Shown piece after piece: positions 8,601 through 23,600 of a stretch of DNA of 46,002 nucleotides. A model generated the notes under the pieces. That model ran no database searches. It was not told where the DNA came from and saw only the letters and a list, made by a program, of their open reading frames with translations. Numbering within the stretch: position 1 is the first letter of the stretch; each line of letters begins with the position of its first letter. The position numbers were made by a program, and so were the translations under genes. Origin of the DNA: Penaeus vannamei (taxonomy: Eukaryota > Arthropoda > Malacostraca > Decapoda > Penaeidae); assembly GCF_042767895.1 (NCBI RefSeq), contig NC_091569.1, positions 41,843,651 through 41,889,652 on the forward strand, in the 5' to 3' direction.

Positions 8601-11600
8601 CTCAAATTTAACCAGGAGACTCCAAATTTCGTTTTCTCACATAAACTTGATCGTAAATCACTCTAATCCACGATAGGTTACAGTACCTGCAATTTGGGGA
8701 GGTTAGGTTAGGTTACGTTGGTTAGGTTAGGTTAGGTTAGGTTAGGTTAGGTTAGGCTCAAATTTAACCAGGAGACTCCAAATTTCGTTTTCTCACATAA
8801 ACTTGATCGTAAATCACTCTAATCCACGATAGGTTACAGTACCTGCAATTTGGGGAGGTTAGGTTAGGTTACGTTGGTTAGGTTAGGTTAGGTTAGGTTA
8901 GGTTAGGTTAGGTTAGGCTCAAATTTAACCAGGAGACTCCAAATTTCGTTTTCTCACATAAACTTGATCGTAAATCACTCTAATCCACGATAGGTTACAG
9001 TACCTGCAATTTGGGGAGGTTAGGTTAGGTTACGTTGGTTAGGTTAGGTTAGGTTAGGTTAGGTTAGGTTAGGCTCAAATTTAACCAGGAGACTCCAAAT
9101 TTCGTTTTCTCACATAAACTTGATCGTAAATCACTCTAATCCACGATAGGTTACAGTACCTATAATTTGGGGAGGTTAGGTTAGGTTACGTTGGTTAGGT
9201 TAGGTTAGGTTAGGTTAGGTTAGGTTAGGCTCAAATTTAACCAGGAGACTCCAAATTTCGTTTTCTCACATAAACTTGATCGTAAATCACTCTAATCCAC
9301 GATAGGTTACAGTACCTGCAATTTGGGGAGGTTAGGTTAGGTTACGTTGGTTAGGTTAGGTTAGGTTAGGTTAGGTTAGGTTAGGCTCAAATTTAACCAG
9401 GAGACTCCAAATTTCGTTTTCTCACATAAACTTGATCGTAAATCACTCTAATCCACGATAGGTTACAGTACCTGCAATTTGGGGAGGTTAGGTTAGGTTA
9501 CGTTGGTTAGGTTAGGTTAGGTTAGGTTAGGTTAGGTTAGGTTAGGTTAGGCTCAAATTTAACCAGGAGACTCCAAATTTCGTTTTCTCACATAAACTTG
9601 ATCGTAAATCACTCTAATCCACGATAGGTTACAGTACCTGCAATTTGGGGAGGTTAGGTTAGGTTACGTTGGTTAGGTTAGGTTAGGTTAGGTTAGGTTA
9701 GGTTAGGTTAGGTTAGGCTCAAATTTAACCAGGAGACTCCAAATTTCGTTTTCTCACATAAACTTGATCGTAAATCACTCTAATCCACGATAGGTTACAG
9801 TACCTGCAATTTGGGGAGGTTAGGTTAGGTTACGTTGGTTAGGTTAGGTTAGGTTAGGTTAGGTTAGGTTAGGCTCAAATTTAACCAGGAGACTCCAAAT
9901 TTCGTTTTCTCACATAAACTTGATCGTAAATCACTCTAATCCACGATAGGTTACAGTACCTGCAATTTGGGGAGGTTAGGTTAGGTTACGTTGGTTAGGT
10001 TAGGTTAGGTTAGGTTAGGTTAGGTTAGGTTAGGTTAGGTTAGGTTAGGCTCAAATTTAACCAGGAGACTCCAAATTTCGTTTTCTCACATAAACTTGAT
10101 CGTAAATCACTCTAATCCACGATAGGTTACAGTACCTGCAATTTGGGGAGGTTAGGTTAGGTTACGTTGGTTAGGTTAGGTTAGGTTAGGTTAGGTTAGG
10201 TTAGGTTAGGTTAGGCTCAAATTTAACCAGGAGACTCCAAATTTCGTTTTCTCACATAAACTTGATCGTAAATCACTCTAATCCACGATAGGTTACAGTA
10301 CCTGCAATTTGGGGAGGTTAGGTTAGGTTACGTTGGTTAGGTTAGGTTAGGTTAGGTTAGGTTAGGTTAGGTTAGGTTAGGCTCAAATTTAACCAGGAGA
10401 CTCCAAATTTCGTTTTCTCACATAAACTTGATCGTAAATCACTCTAATCCACGATAGGTTACAGTACCTGCAATTTGGGGAGGTTAGGTTAGGTTACGTT
10501 GGTTAGGTTAGGTTAGGTTAGGTTAGGTTAGGTTAGGTTAGGTTAGGCTCAAATTTAACCAGGAGACTCCAAATTTCGTTTTCTCACATAAACTTGATCG
10601 TAAATCACTCTAATCCACGATAGGTTACAGTACCTGCAATTTGGGGAGGTTAGGTTAGGTTACGTTGGTTAGGTTAGGTTAGGTTAGGTTAGGTTAGGTT
10701 AGGTTAGGCTCAAATTTAACCAGGAGACTCCAAATTTCGTTTTCTCACATAAACTTGATCGTAAATCACTCTAATCCACGATAGGTTACAGTACCTGCAA
10801 TTTGGGGAGGTTAGGTTAGGTTACGTTGGTTAGGTTAGGTTAGGTTAGGTTAGGTTAGGTTAGGCTCAAATTTAACCAGGAGACTCCAAATTTCGTTTTC
10901 TCACATAAACTTGATCGTAAATCACTCTAATCCACGATAGGTTACAGTACCTGCAATTTGGGGAGGTTAGGTTAGGTTACGTTGGTTAGGTTAGGTTAGG
11001 TTAGGTTAGGTTAGGTTAGGTTAGGTTAGGTTAGGCTCAAATTTAACCAGGAGACTCCAAATTTCGTTTTCTCACATAAACTTGATCGTAAATCACTCTA
11101 ATCCACGATAGGTTACAGTACCTGCAATTTGGGGAGGTTAGGTTAGGTTACGTTGGTTAGGTTAGGTTAGGTTAGGTTAGGTTAGGTTAGGTTAGGCTCA
11201 AATTTAACCAGGAGACTCCAAATTTCGTTTTCTCACATAAACTTGATCGTAAATCACTCTAATCCACGATAGGTTACAGTACCTGCAATTTGGGGAGGTT
11301 AGGTTAGGTTACGTTGGTTAGGTTAGGTTAGGTTAGGTTAGGTTAGGTTAGGTTAGGCTCAAATTTAACCAGGAGACTCCAAATTTCGTTTTCTCACATA
11401 AACTTGATCGTAAATCACTCTAATCCACGATAGGTTACAGTACCTGCAATTTGGGGAGGTTAGGTTAGGTTACGTTGGTTAGGTTAGGTTAGGTTAGGTT
11501 AGGTTAGGTTAGGTTAGGCTCAAATTTAACCAGGAGACTCCAAATTTCGTTTTCTCACATAAACTTGATCGTAAATCACTCTAATCCACGATAGGTTACA

Positions 11601-14600
11601 GTACCTGCAATTTGGGGAGGTTAGGTTAGGTTACGTTGGTTAGGTTAGGTTAGGTTAGGTTAGGTTAGGTTAGGTTAGGCTCAAATTTAACCAGGAGACT
11701 CCAAATTTCGTTTTCTCACATAAACTTGATCGTAAATCACTCTAATCCACGATAGGTTACAGTACCTGCAATTTGGGGAGGTTAGGTTAGGTTACGTTGG
11801 TTAGGTTAGGTTAGGTTAGGTTAGGTTAGGTTAGGCTCAAATTTAACCAGGAGACTCCAAATTTCGTTTTCTCACATAAACTTGATCGTAAATCACTCTA
11901 ATCCACGATAGGTTACAGTACCTGCAATTTGGGGAGGTTAGGTTAGGTTACGTTGGTTAGGTTAGGTTAGGTTAGGTTAGGTTAGGTTAGGTTAGGTTAG
12001 GCTCAAATTTAACCAGGAGACTCCAAATTTCGTTTTCTCACATAAACTTGATCGTAAATCACTCTAATCCACGATAGGTTACAGTACCTGCAATTTGGGG
12101 AGGTTAGGTTAGGTTACGTTGGTTAGGTTAGGTTAGGTTAGGTTAGGTTAGGTTAGGCTCAAATTTAACCAGGAGACTCCAAATTTCGTTTTCTCACATA
12201 AACTTGATCGTAAATCACTCTAATCCACGATAGGTTACAGTACCTGCAATTTGGGGAGGTTAGGTTAGGTTACGTTGGTTAGGTTAGGTTAGGTTAGGTT
12301 AGGTTAGGTTAGGTTAGGTTAGGCTCAAATTTAACCAGGAGACTCCAAATTTCGTTTTCTCACATAAACTTGATCGTAAATCACTCTAATCCACGATAGG
12401 TTACAGTACCTGCAATTTGGGGAGGTTAGGTTAGGTTACGTTGGTTAGGTTAGGTTAGGTTAGGTTAGGTTAGGTTAGGTTAGGTTAGGTTAGGCTCAAA
12501 TTTAACCAGGAGACTCCAAATTTCGTTTTCTCACATAAACTTGATCGTAAATCACTCTAATCCACGATAGGTTACAGTACCTGCAATTTGGGGAGGTTAG
12601 GTTAGGTTACGTTGGTTAGGTTAGGTTAGGTTAGGTTAGGTTAGGTTAGGCTCAAATTTAACCAGGAGACTCCAAATTTCGTTTTCTCACATAAACTTGA
12701 TCGTAAATCACTCTAATCCACGATAGGTTACAGTACCTGCAATTTGGGGAGGTTAGGTTAGGTTACGTTGGTTAGGTTAGGTTAGGTTAGGTTAGGTTAG
12801 GTTAGGTTAGGTTAGGTTAGGCTCAAATTTAACCAGGAGACTCCAAATTTCGTTTTCTCACATAAACTTGATCGTAAATCACTCTAATCCACGATAGGTT
12901 ACAGTACCTGCAATTTGGGGAGGTTAGGTTAGGTTACGTTGGTTAGGTTAGGTTAGGTTAGATTAGGTTAGGTTAGGTTAGGTTAGGCTCAAATTTAACC
13001 AGGAGACTCCAAATTTCGTTTTCTCACATAAACTTGATCGTAAATCACTCTAATCCACGATAGGTTACAGTACCTGCAATTTGGGGAGGTTAGGTTAGGT
13101 TACGTTGGTTAGGTTAGGTTAGGTTAGGTTAGGTTAGTTTAGGTTAGGTTAGGTTAGGCTCAAACTTAACCAGGAGACTCCAAATTTCGTTTTCTCACAT
13201 AAACTTGATCGTAAATCACTCTAATCCACGATAGGTTACAGTACCTGCAATTTGGGGAGGTTAGGTTAGGTTACGTTGGTTAGGTTAGGTTAGGTTAGGT
13301 TAGGTTAGGTTAGGCTCAAATTTAACCAGGAGACTCCAAATTTCGTTTTCTCACATAAACTTGATCGTAAATCACTCTAATCCACGATAGGTTACAGTAC
13401 CTGCAATTTGGGGAGGTTAGGTTAGGTTACGTTGGTTAGGTTAGGTTAGGTTAGGTTAGGTTAGGCTCAAATTTAACCAGGAGACTCCAAATTTCGTTTT
13501 CTCACATAAACTTGATCGTAAATCACTCTAATCCACGATAGGTTACAGTACCTGCAATTTGGGGAGGTTAGGTTAGGTTACGTTGGTTAGGTTAGGTTAG
13601 GTTAGGTTAGGTTAGGTTAGGCTCAAATTTAACCAGGAGACTCCAAATTTCGTTTTCTCACATAAACTTGATCGTAAATCACTCTAATCCACGATAGGTT
13701 ACAGTACCTGCAATTTGGGGAGGTTAGGTTAGGTTACGTTGGTTAGGTTAGGTTAGGTTAGGTTAGGTTAGGTTAGGTTAGGTTAGGCTCAAATTTAACC
13801 AGGAGACTCCAAATTTCGTTTTCTCACATAAACTTGATCGTAAATCACTCTAATCCACGATAGGTTACAGTACCTGCAATTTGGGGAGGTTAGGTTAGGT
13901 TACGTTGGTTAGGTTAGGTTAGGTTAGGTTAGGTTAGGTTAGGTTAGGTTAGGCTCAAATTTAACCAGGAGACTCCAAATTTCGTTTTCTCACATAAACT
14001 TGATCGTAAATCACTCTAATCCACGATAGGTTACAGTACCTGCAATTTGGGGAGGTTAGGTTAGGTTACGTTGGTTAGGTTAGGTTAGGTTAGGTTAGGT
14101 TAGGTTAGGTTAGGCTCAAATTTAACCAGGAGACTCCAAATTTCGTTTTCTCACATAAACTTGATCGTAAATCACTCTAATCCACGATAGGTTACAGTAC
14201 CTGCAATTTGGGGAGGTTAGGTTAGGTTACGTTGGTTAGGTTAGGTTAGGTTAGGTTAGGTTAGGTTAGGTTAGGCTCAAATTTAACCAGGAGACTCCAA
14301 ATTTCGTTTTCTCACATAAACTTGATCGTAAATCACTCTAATCCACGATAGGTTACAGTACCTGCAATTTGGGGAGGTTAGGTTAGGTTACGTTGGTTAG
14401 GTTAGGTTAGGTTAGGTTAGGTTAGGTTAGGCTCAAATTTAACCAGGAGACTCCAAATTTCGTTTTCTCACATAAACTTGATCGTAAATCACTCTAATCC
14501 ACGATAGGTTACAGTACCTGCAATTTGGGGAGGTTAGGTTAGGTTACGTTGGTTAGGTTAGGTTAGGTTAGGTTAGGTTAGGTTAGGTTAGGTTAGGCTC

Positions 14601-17600
14601 AAATTTAACCAGGAGACTCCAAATTTCGTTTTCTCACATAAACTTGATCGTAAATCACTCTAATCCACGATAGGTTACAGTACCTGCAATTTGGGGAGGT
14701 TAGGTTAGGTTACGTTGGTTAGGTTAGGTTAGGTTAGGTTAGGTTAGGTTAGGTTAGGTTAGGTTAGGCTCAAATTTAACCAGGAGACTCCAAATTTCGT
14801 TTTCTCACATAAACTTGATCGTAAATCACTCTAATCCACGATAGGTTACAGTACCTGCAATTTGGGGAGGTTAGGTTAGGTTACGTTGGTTAGGTTAGGT
14901 TAGGTTAGGTTAGGTTAGGTTAGGTTAGGTTAGGCTCAAATTTAACCAGGAGACTCCAAATTTCGTTTTCTCACATAAACTTGATCGTAAATCACTCTAA
15001 TCCACGATAGGTTACAGTACCTGCAATTTGGGGAGGTTAGGTTAGGTTACGTTGGTTAGGTTAGGTTAGGTTAGGTTAGGTTAGGTTAGGTTAGGTTAGG
15101 CTCAAATTTAACCAGGAGACTCCAAATTTCGTTTTCTCACATAAACTTGATCGTAAATCACTCTAATCCACGATAGGTTACAGTACCTGCAATTTGGGGA
15201 GGTTAGGTTAGGTTACGTTGGTTAGGTTAGGTTAGGTTAGGTTAGGTTAGGTTAGGTTAGGTTAGGCTCAAATTTAACCAGGAGACTCCAAATTTCGTTT
15301 TCTCACATAAACTTGATCGTAAATCACTCTAATCCACGATAGGTTACAGTACCTGCAATTTGGGGAGGTTAGGTTAGGTTACGTTGGTTAGGTTAGGTTA
15401 GGTTAGGTTAGGTTAGGTTACGTTAGGTTAGGCTCAAATTTAACCAGGAGACTCCAAATTTCGTTTTCTCACATAAACTTGATCGTAAATCACTCTAATC
15501 CACGATAGGTTACAGTACCTGCAATTTGGGGAGGTTAGGTTAGGTTACGTTGGTTAGGTTAGGTTAGGTTAGGTTAGGTTAGGCTCGGTTAGGCTGAAAT
15601 TTAACCAGGAGACTCCAAATTTCGTTTTCTCACATAAACTTGATCGTAAATCACTCTAATCCACGATAGGTTACAGTACCTGCAATTTGGGGAGGTTAGG
15701 TTAGGTTACGTTGGTTAGGTTAGGTTAGGTTAGGTTAGGTTAGGTTAGGCTCAAATTTAACCAGGAGACTCCAAATTTCGTTTTCTCACATAAACTTGAT
15801 CGTAAATCACTCTAATCCACGATAGGTTACAGTACCTGCAATTTGGGGAGGTTAGGTTAGGTTACGTTGGTTAGGTTAGGTTAGGTTAGGTTAGGTTAGG
15901 TTAGGTTAGGCTCAAATTTAACCAGGAGACTCCAAATTTCGTTTTCTCACATAAACTTGATCGTAAATCACTCTAATCCACGATAGGTTACAGTACCTGC
16001 AATTTGGGGAGGTTAGGTTAGGTTACGTTGGTTAGGTTAGGTTAGGTTAGGTTAGGTTAGGTTAGGTTAGGTTAGGCTCAAATTTAACCAGGAGACTCCA
16101 AATTTCGTTTTCTCACATAAACTTGATCGTAAATCACTCTAATCCACGATAGGTTACAGTACCTGCAATTTGGGGAGGTTAGGTTAGGTTACGTTGGTTA
16201 GGTTAGGTTAGGTTAGGTTAGGTTAGGTTAGGTTAGGTTAGGTTAGGCTCAAATTTAACCAGGAGACTCCAAATTTCGTTTTCTCACATAAACTTGATCG
16301 TAAATCACTCTAATCCACGATAGGTTACAGTACCTGCAATTTGGGGAGGTTAGGTTAGGTTACGTTGGTTAGGTTAGGTTAGGTTAGGTTAGGTTAGGTT
16401 AGGTTAGGTTAGGTTAGGCTCAAATTTAACCAGGAGACTCCAAATTTCGTTTTCTCACATAAACTTGATCGTAAATCACTCTAATCCACGATAGGTTACA
16501 GTACCTGCAATTTGGGGAGGTTAGGTTAGGTTACGTTGGTTAGGTTAGGTTAGGTTAGGTTAGGTTAGGTTAGGTTAGGCTCAAATTTAACCAGGAGACT
16601 CCAAATTTCGTTTTCTCACATAAACTTGATCGTAAATCACTCTAATCCACGATAGGTTACAGTACCTGCAATTTGGGGAGGTTAGGTTAGGTTACGTTGG
16701 TTAGGTTAGGTTAGGTTAGGTTAGGTTAGGTTAGGTTAGGCTCAAATTTAACCAGGAGACTCCAAATTTCGTTTTCTCACATAAACTTGATCGTAAATCA
16801 CTCTAATCCACGATAGGTTACAGTACCTGCAATTTGGGGAGGTTAGGTTAGGTTACGTTGGTTAGGTTAGGTTAGGTTAGGTTAGGTTAGGTTAGGTTAG
16901 GCTTAAATTTAACCAGGAGACTCCAAATTTCGTTTTCTCACATAAACTTGATCGTAAATCACTCTAATCCACGATAGGTTACAGTACCTGCAATTTGGGG
17001 AGGTTAGGTTAGGTTACGTTGGTTAGGTTAGGTTAGGTTAGGTTAGGTTAGGTTAGGTTAGGTTAGGCTCAAATTTAACCAGGAGACTCCAAATTTCGTT
17101 TTCTCACATAAACTTGATCGTAAATCACTCTAATCCACGATAGGTTACAGTACCTGCAATTTGGGGAGGTTAGGTTAGGTTACGTTGGTTAGGTTAGGTT
17201 AGGTTAGGTTAGGTTAGGTTAGGTTAGGCTCAAATTTAACCAGGAGACTCCAAATTTCGTTTTCTCACATAAACTTGATCGTAAATCACTCTAATCCACG
17301 ATAGGTTACAGTACCTGCAATTTGGGGAGGTTAGGTTAGGTTACGTTGGTTAGGTTAGGTTAGGTTAGGTTAGGTTAGGTTAGGTTAGGTTAGGCTCAAA
17401 TTTAACCAGGAGACTCCAAATTTCGTTTTCTCACATAAACTTGATCGTAAATCACTCTAATCCACGATAGGTTACAGTACCTGCAATTTGGGGAGGTTAG
17501 GTTAGGTTACGTTGGTTAGGTTAGGTTAGGTTAGGTTAGGTTAGGTTAGGTTAGGTTAGGTTAGGTTAGGCTCAAATTTAACCAGGAGACTCCAAATTTC

Positions 17601-20600
17601 GTTTTCTCACATAAACTTGATCGTAAATCACTCTAATCCACGATAGGTTACAGTACCTGCAATTTGGGGAGGTTAGGTTAGGTTACGTTGGTTAGGTTAG
17701 GTTAGGTTAGGTTAGGTTAGGTTAGGTTAGGTTAGGCTCAAATTTAACCAGGAGACTCCAAATTTCGTTTTCTCACATAAACTTGATCGTAAATCACTCT
17801 AATCCACGATAGGTTACAGTACCTGCAATTTGGGGAGGTTAGGTTAGGTTACGTTGGTTAGGTTAGGTTAGGTTAGGTTAGGTTAGGTTAGGTTAGGTTA
17901 GGCTCAAATTTAACCAGGAGACTCCAAATTTCGTTTTCTCACATAAACTTGATCGTAAATCACTCTAATCCACGATAGGTTACAGTACCTGCAATTTGGG
18001 GAGGTTAGGTTAGGTTACGTTGGTTAGGTTAGGTTAGGTTAGGTTAGGTTAGGTTAGGTTAGGTTAGGCTCAAATTTAACCAGGAGACTCCAAATTTCGT
18101 TTTCTCACATAAACTTGATCGTAAATCACTCTAATCCACGATAGGTTACAGTACCTGCAATTTGGGGAGGTTAGGTTAGGTTACGTTGGTTAGGTTAGGT
18201 TAGGTTAGGTTAGGTTAGGTTAGGTTAGGTTAGGTTAGGCTCAAATTTAACCAGGAGACTCCAAATTTCGTTTTCTCACATAAACTTGATCGTAAATCAC
18301 TCTAATCCACGATAGGTTACAGTACCTGCAATTTGGGGAGGTTAGGTTAGGTTACGTTGGTTAGGTTAGGTTAGGTTAGGTTAGGTTAGGTTAGGTTAGG
18401 TTAGGCTCAAATTTAACCAGGAGACTCCAAATTTCGTTTTCTCACATAAACTTGATCGTAAATCACTCTAATCCACGATAGGTTACAGTACCTGCAATTT
18501 GGGGAGGTTAGGTTAGGTTACGTTGGTTAGGTTAGGTTAGGTTAGGTTAGGTTAGGTTAGGTTAGGCTCAAATTTAACCAGGAGACTCCAAATTTCGTTT
18601 TCTCACATAAACTTGATCGTAAATCACTCTAATCCACGATAGGTTACAGTACCTGCAATTTGGGGAGGTTAGGTTAGGTTACGTTGGTTAGGTTAGGTTA
18701 GGTTAGGTTAGGTTAGGTTAGGTTAGGTTAGGCTCAAATTTAACCAGGAGACTCCAAATTTCGTTTTCTCACATAAACTTGATCGTAAATCACTCTAATC
18801 CACGATAGGTTACAGTACCTGCAATTTGGGGAGGTTAGGTTAGGTTACGTTGGTTAGGTTAGGTTAGGTTAGGTTAGGTTAGGCTCAAATTTAACCAGGA
18901 GACTCCAAATTTCGTTTTCTCACATAAACTTGATCGTAAATCACTCTAATCCACGATAGGTTACAGTACCTGCAATTTGGGGAGGTTAGGTTAGGTTACG
19001 TTGGTTAGGTTAGGTTAGGTTAGGTTAGGTTAGGTTAGGTTAGGTTAGGCTCAAATTTAACCAGGAGACTCCAAATTTCGTTTTCTCACATAAACTTGAT
19101 CGTAAATCACTCTAATCCACGATAGGTTACAGTACCTGCAATTTGGGGAGGTTAGGTTAGGTTACGTTGGTTAGGTTAGGTTAGGTTAGGTTAGGTTAGG
19201 TTAGGCTCAAATTTAACCAGGAGACTCCAAATTTCGTTTTCTCACATAAACTTGATCGTAAATCACTCTAATCCACGATAGGTTACAGTACCTGCAATTT
19301 GGGGAGGTTAGGTTAGGTTACGTTGGTTAGGTTAGGTTAGGTTAGGTTAGGTTCGGCTCAAATTTAACCAGGAGACTCCAAATTTCGTTTTCTCACATAA
19401 ACTTGATCGTAAATCACTCTAATCCACGATAGGTTACAGTACCTGCAATTTGGGGAGGTTAGGTTAGGTTACGTTGGTTAGGTTAGGTTAGGTTAGGTTA
19501 GGTTAGGTTAGGCTCAAATTTAACCAGGAGACTCCAAATTTCGTTTTCTCACATAAACTTGATCGTAAATCACTCTAATCCACGATAGGTTACAGTACCT
19601 GCAATTTGGGGAGGTTAGGTTAGGTTACGTTGGTTAGGTTAGGTTAGGTTAGGTTAGGTTAGGTTAGGTTAGGTTAGGTTAGGTTAGGCTCAAATTTAAC
19701 CAGGAGACTCCAAATTTCGTTTTCTCACATAAACTTGATCGTAAATCACTCTAATCCACGATAGGTTACAGTACCTGCAATTTGGGGAGGTTAGGTTAGG
19801 TTACGTTGGTTAGGTTAGGTTAGGTTAGGTTAGGTTAGGTTAGGTTAGGTTAGGCTCAAATTTAACCAGGAGACTCCAAATTTCGTTTTCTCACATAAAC
19901 TTGATCGTAAATCACTCTAATCCACGATAGGTTACAGTACCTGCAATTTGGGGAGGTTAGGTTAGGTTACGTTGGTTAGGTTAGGTTAGGTTAGGTTAGG
20001 TTAGGTTAGGCTCAAATTTAACCAGGAGACTCCAAATTTCGTTTTCTCACATAAACTTGATCGTAAATCACTCTAATCCACGATAGGTTACAGTACCTGC
20101 AATTTGGGGAGGTTAGGTTAGGTTACGTTGGTTAGGTTAGGTTAGGTTAGGTTAGGTTAGGCTCAAATTTAACCAGGAGACTCCAAATTTCGTTTTCTCA
20201 CATAAACTTGATCGTAAATCACTCTAATCCACGATAGGTTACAGTACCTGCAATTTGGGGAGGTTAGGTTAGGTTACGTTGGTTAGGTTAGGTTAGGTTA
20301 GGTTAGGTTAGGTTAGGCTCAAATTTAACCAGGAGACTCCAAATTTCGTTTTCTCACATAAACTTGATCGTAAATCACTCTAATCCACGATAGGTTACAG
20401 TACCTGCAATTTGGGGAGGTTAGGTTAGGTTACGTTGGTTAGGTTAGGTTAGGTTAGGTTAGGTTAGGTTAGGTTAGGTTCGGCTCAAATTTAACCAGGA
20501 GACTCCAAATTTCGTTTTCTCACATAAACTTGATCGTAAATCACTCTAATCCACGATAGGTTACAGTACCTGCAATTTGGGGAGGTTAGGTTAGGTTACG

Positions 20601-23600
20601 TTGGTTAGGTTAGGTTAGGTTAGGTTAGGTTAGGTTAGGTTAGGTTAGGCTCAAATTTAACCAGGAGACTCCAAATTTCGTTTTCTCACATAAACTTGAT
20701 CGTAAATCACTCTAATCCACGATAGGTTACAGTACCTGCAATTTGGGGAGGTTAGGTTAGGTTACGTTGGTTAGGTTAGGTTAGGTTAGGTTAGGTTAGG
20801 TTAGGTTAGGTTAGGCTCAAATTTAACCAGGAGACTCCAAATTTCGTTTTCTCACATAAACTTGATCGTAAATCACTCTAATCCACGATAGGTTACAGTA
20901 CCTGCAATTTGGGGAGGTTAGGTTAGGTTACGTTGGTTAGGTTAGGTTAGGTTAGGTTAGGTTAGGTTAGGTTAGGTTAGGCTCAAATTTAACCAGGAGA
21001 CTCCAAATTTCGTTTTCTCACATAAACTTGATCGTAAATCACTCTAATCCACGATAGGTTACAGTACCTGCAATTTGGGGAGGTTAGGTTAGGTTACGTT
21101 GGTTAGGTTAGGTTAGGTTAGGTTAGGTTAGGCTCAAATTTAACCAGGAGACTCCAAATTTCGTTTTCTCACATAAACTTGATCGTAAATCACTCTAATC
21201 CACGATAGGTTACAGTACCTGCAATTTGGGGAGGTTAGGTTAGGTTACGTTGGTTAGGTTAGGTTAGGTTAGGTTAGGTTAGGTTAGGTTAGGTTAGGCT
21301 CAAATTTAACCAGGAGACTCCAAATTTCGTTTTCTCACATAAACTTGATCGTAAATCACTCTAATCCACGATAGGTTACAGTACCTGCAATTTGGGGAGG
21401 TTAGGTTAGGTTACGTTGGTTAGGTTAGGTTAGGTTAGGTTAGGTTAGGTTAGGTTAGGTTAGGCTCAAATTTAACCAGGAGACTCCAAATTTCGTTTTC
21501 TCACATAAACTTGATCGTAAATCACTCTAATCCACGATAGGTTACAGTACCTGCAATTTGGGGAGGTTAGGTTAGGTTACGTTGGTTAGGTTAGGTTAGG
21601 TTAGGTTAGGTTAGGTTAGGTTAGGCTCAAATTTAACCAGGAGACTCCAAATTTCGTTTTCTCACATAAACTTGATCGTAAATCACTCTAATCCACGATA
21701 GGTTACAGTACCTGCAATTTGGGGAGGTTAGGTTAGGTTACGTTGGTTAGGTTAGGTTAGGTTAGGTTAGGTTAGGTTAGGTTAGGTTAGGCTCAAATTT
21801 AACCAGGAGACTCCAAATTTCGTTTTCTCACATAAACTTGATCGTAAATCACTCTAATCCACGATAGGTTACAGTACCTGCAATTTGGGGAGGTTAGGTT
21901 AGGTTACGTTGGTTAGGTTAGGTTAGGTTAGGTTAGGTTAGGTTAGGTTAGGCTCAAATTTAACCAGGAGACTCCAAATTTCGTTTTCTCACATAAACTT
22001 GATCGTAAATCACTCTAATCCACGATAGGTTACAGTACCTGCAATTTGGGGAGGTTAGGTTAGGTTACGTTGGTTAGGTTAGGTTAGGTTAGGTTAGGTT
22101 AGGTTAGGTTAGGTTAGGCTCAAATTTAACCAGGAGACTCCAAATTTCGTTTTCTCACATAAACTTGATCGTAAATCACTCTAATCCACGATAGGTTACA
22201 GTACCTGCAATTTGGGGAGGTTAGGTTAGGTTACGTTGGTTAGGTTAGGTTAGGTTAGGTTAGGTTAGGTTAGGTTAGGTTAGGCTCAAATTTAACCAGG
22301 AGACTCCAAATTTCGTTTTCTCACATAAACTTGATCGTAAATCACTCTAATCCACGATAGGTTACAGTACCTGCAATTTGGGGAGGTTAGGTTAGGTTAC
22401 GTTGGTTAGGTTAGGTTAGGTTAGGTTAGGTTAGGTTAGGTTAGGTTAGGCTCAAATTTAACCAGGAGACTCCAAATTTCGTTTTCTCACATAAACTTGA
22501 TCGTAAATCACTCTAATCCACGATAGGTTACAGTACCTGCAATTTGGGGAGGTTAGGTTAGGTTACGTTGGTTAGGTTAGGTTAGGTTAGGTTAGGTTAG
22601 GTTAGGTTAGGTTAGGCTCAAATTTAACCAGGAGACTCCAAATTTCGTTTTCTCACATAAACTTGATCGTAAATCACTCTAATCCACGATAGGTTACAGT
22701 ACCTGCAATTTGGGGAGGTTAGGTTAGGTTACGTTGGTTAGGTTAGGTTAGGTTAGGTTAGGTTAGGTTAGGTTAGGTTAGGCTCAAATTTAACCAGGAG
22801 ACTCCAAATTTCGTTTTCTCACATAAACTTGATCGTAAATCACTCTAATCCACGATAGGTTACAGTACCTGCAATTTGGGGAGGTTAGGTTAGGTTACGT
22901 TGGTTAGGTTAGGTTAGGTTAGGTTAGGTTAGGCTCAAATTTAACCAGGAGACTCCAAATTTCGTTTTCTCACATAAACTTGATCGTAAATCACTCTAAT
23001 CCACGATAGGTTACAGTACCTGCAATTTGGGGAGGTTAGGTTAGGTTACGTTGGTTAGGTTAGGTTAGGTTAGGTTAGGTTAGGTTAGGTTAGGCTCAAA
23101 TTTAACCAGGAGACTCCAAATTTCGTTTTCTCACATAAACTTGATCGTAAATCACTCTAATCCACGATAGGTTACAGTACCTGCAATTTGGGGAGGTTAG
23201 GTTAGGTTACGTTGGTTAGGTTAGGTTAGGTTAGGTTAGGTTAGGTTAGGTTAGGTTAGGCTCAAATTTAACCAGGAGACTCCAAATTTCGTTTTCTCAC
23301 ATAAACTTGATCGTAAATCACTCTAATCCACGATAGGTTACAGTACCTGCAATTTGGGGAGGTTAGGTTAGGTTACGTTGGTTAGGTTAGGTTAGGTTAG
23401 GTTAGGTTATGCTCAAATTTAACCAGGAGACTCCAAATTTCGTTTTCTCACATAAACTTGATCGTAAATCACTCTAATCCACGATAGGTTACAGTACCTG
23501 CAATTTGGGGAGGTTAGGTTAGGTTACGTTGGTTAGGTTAGGTTAGGTTAGGTTAGGTTCGGCTCAAATTTAACCAGGAGACTCCAAATTTCGTTTTCTC

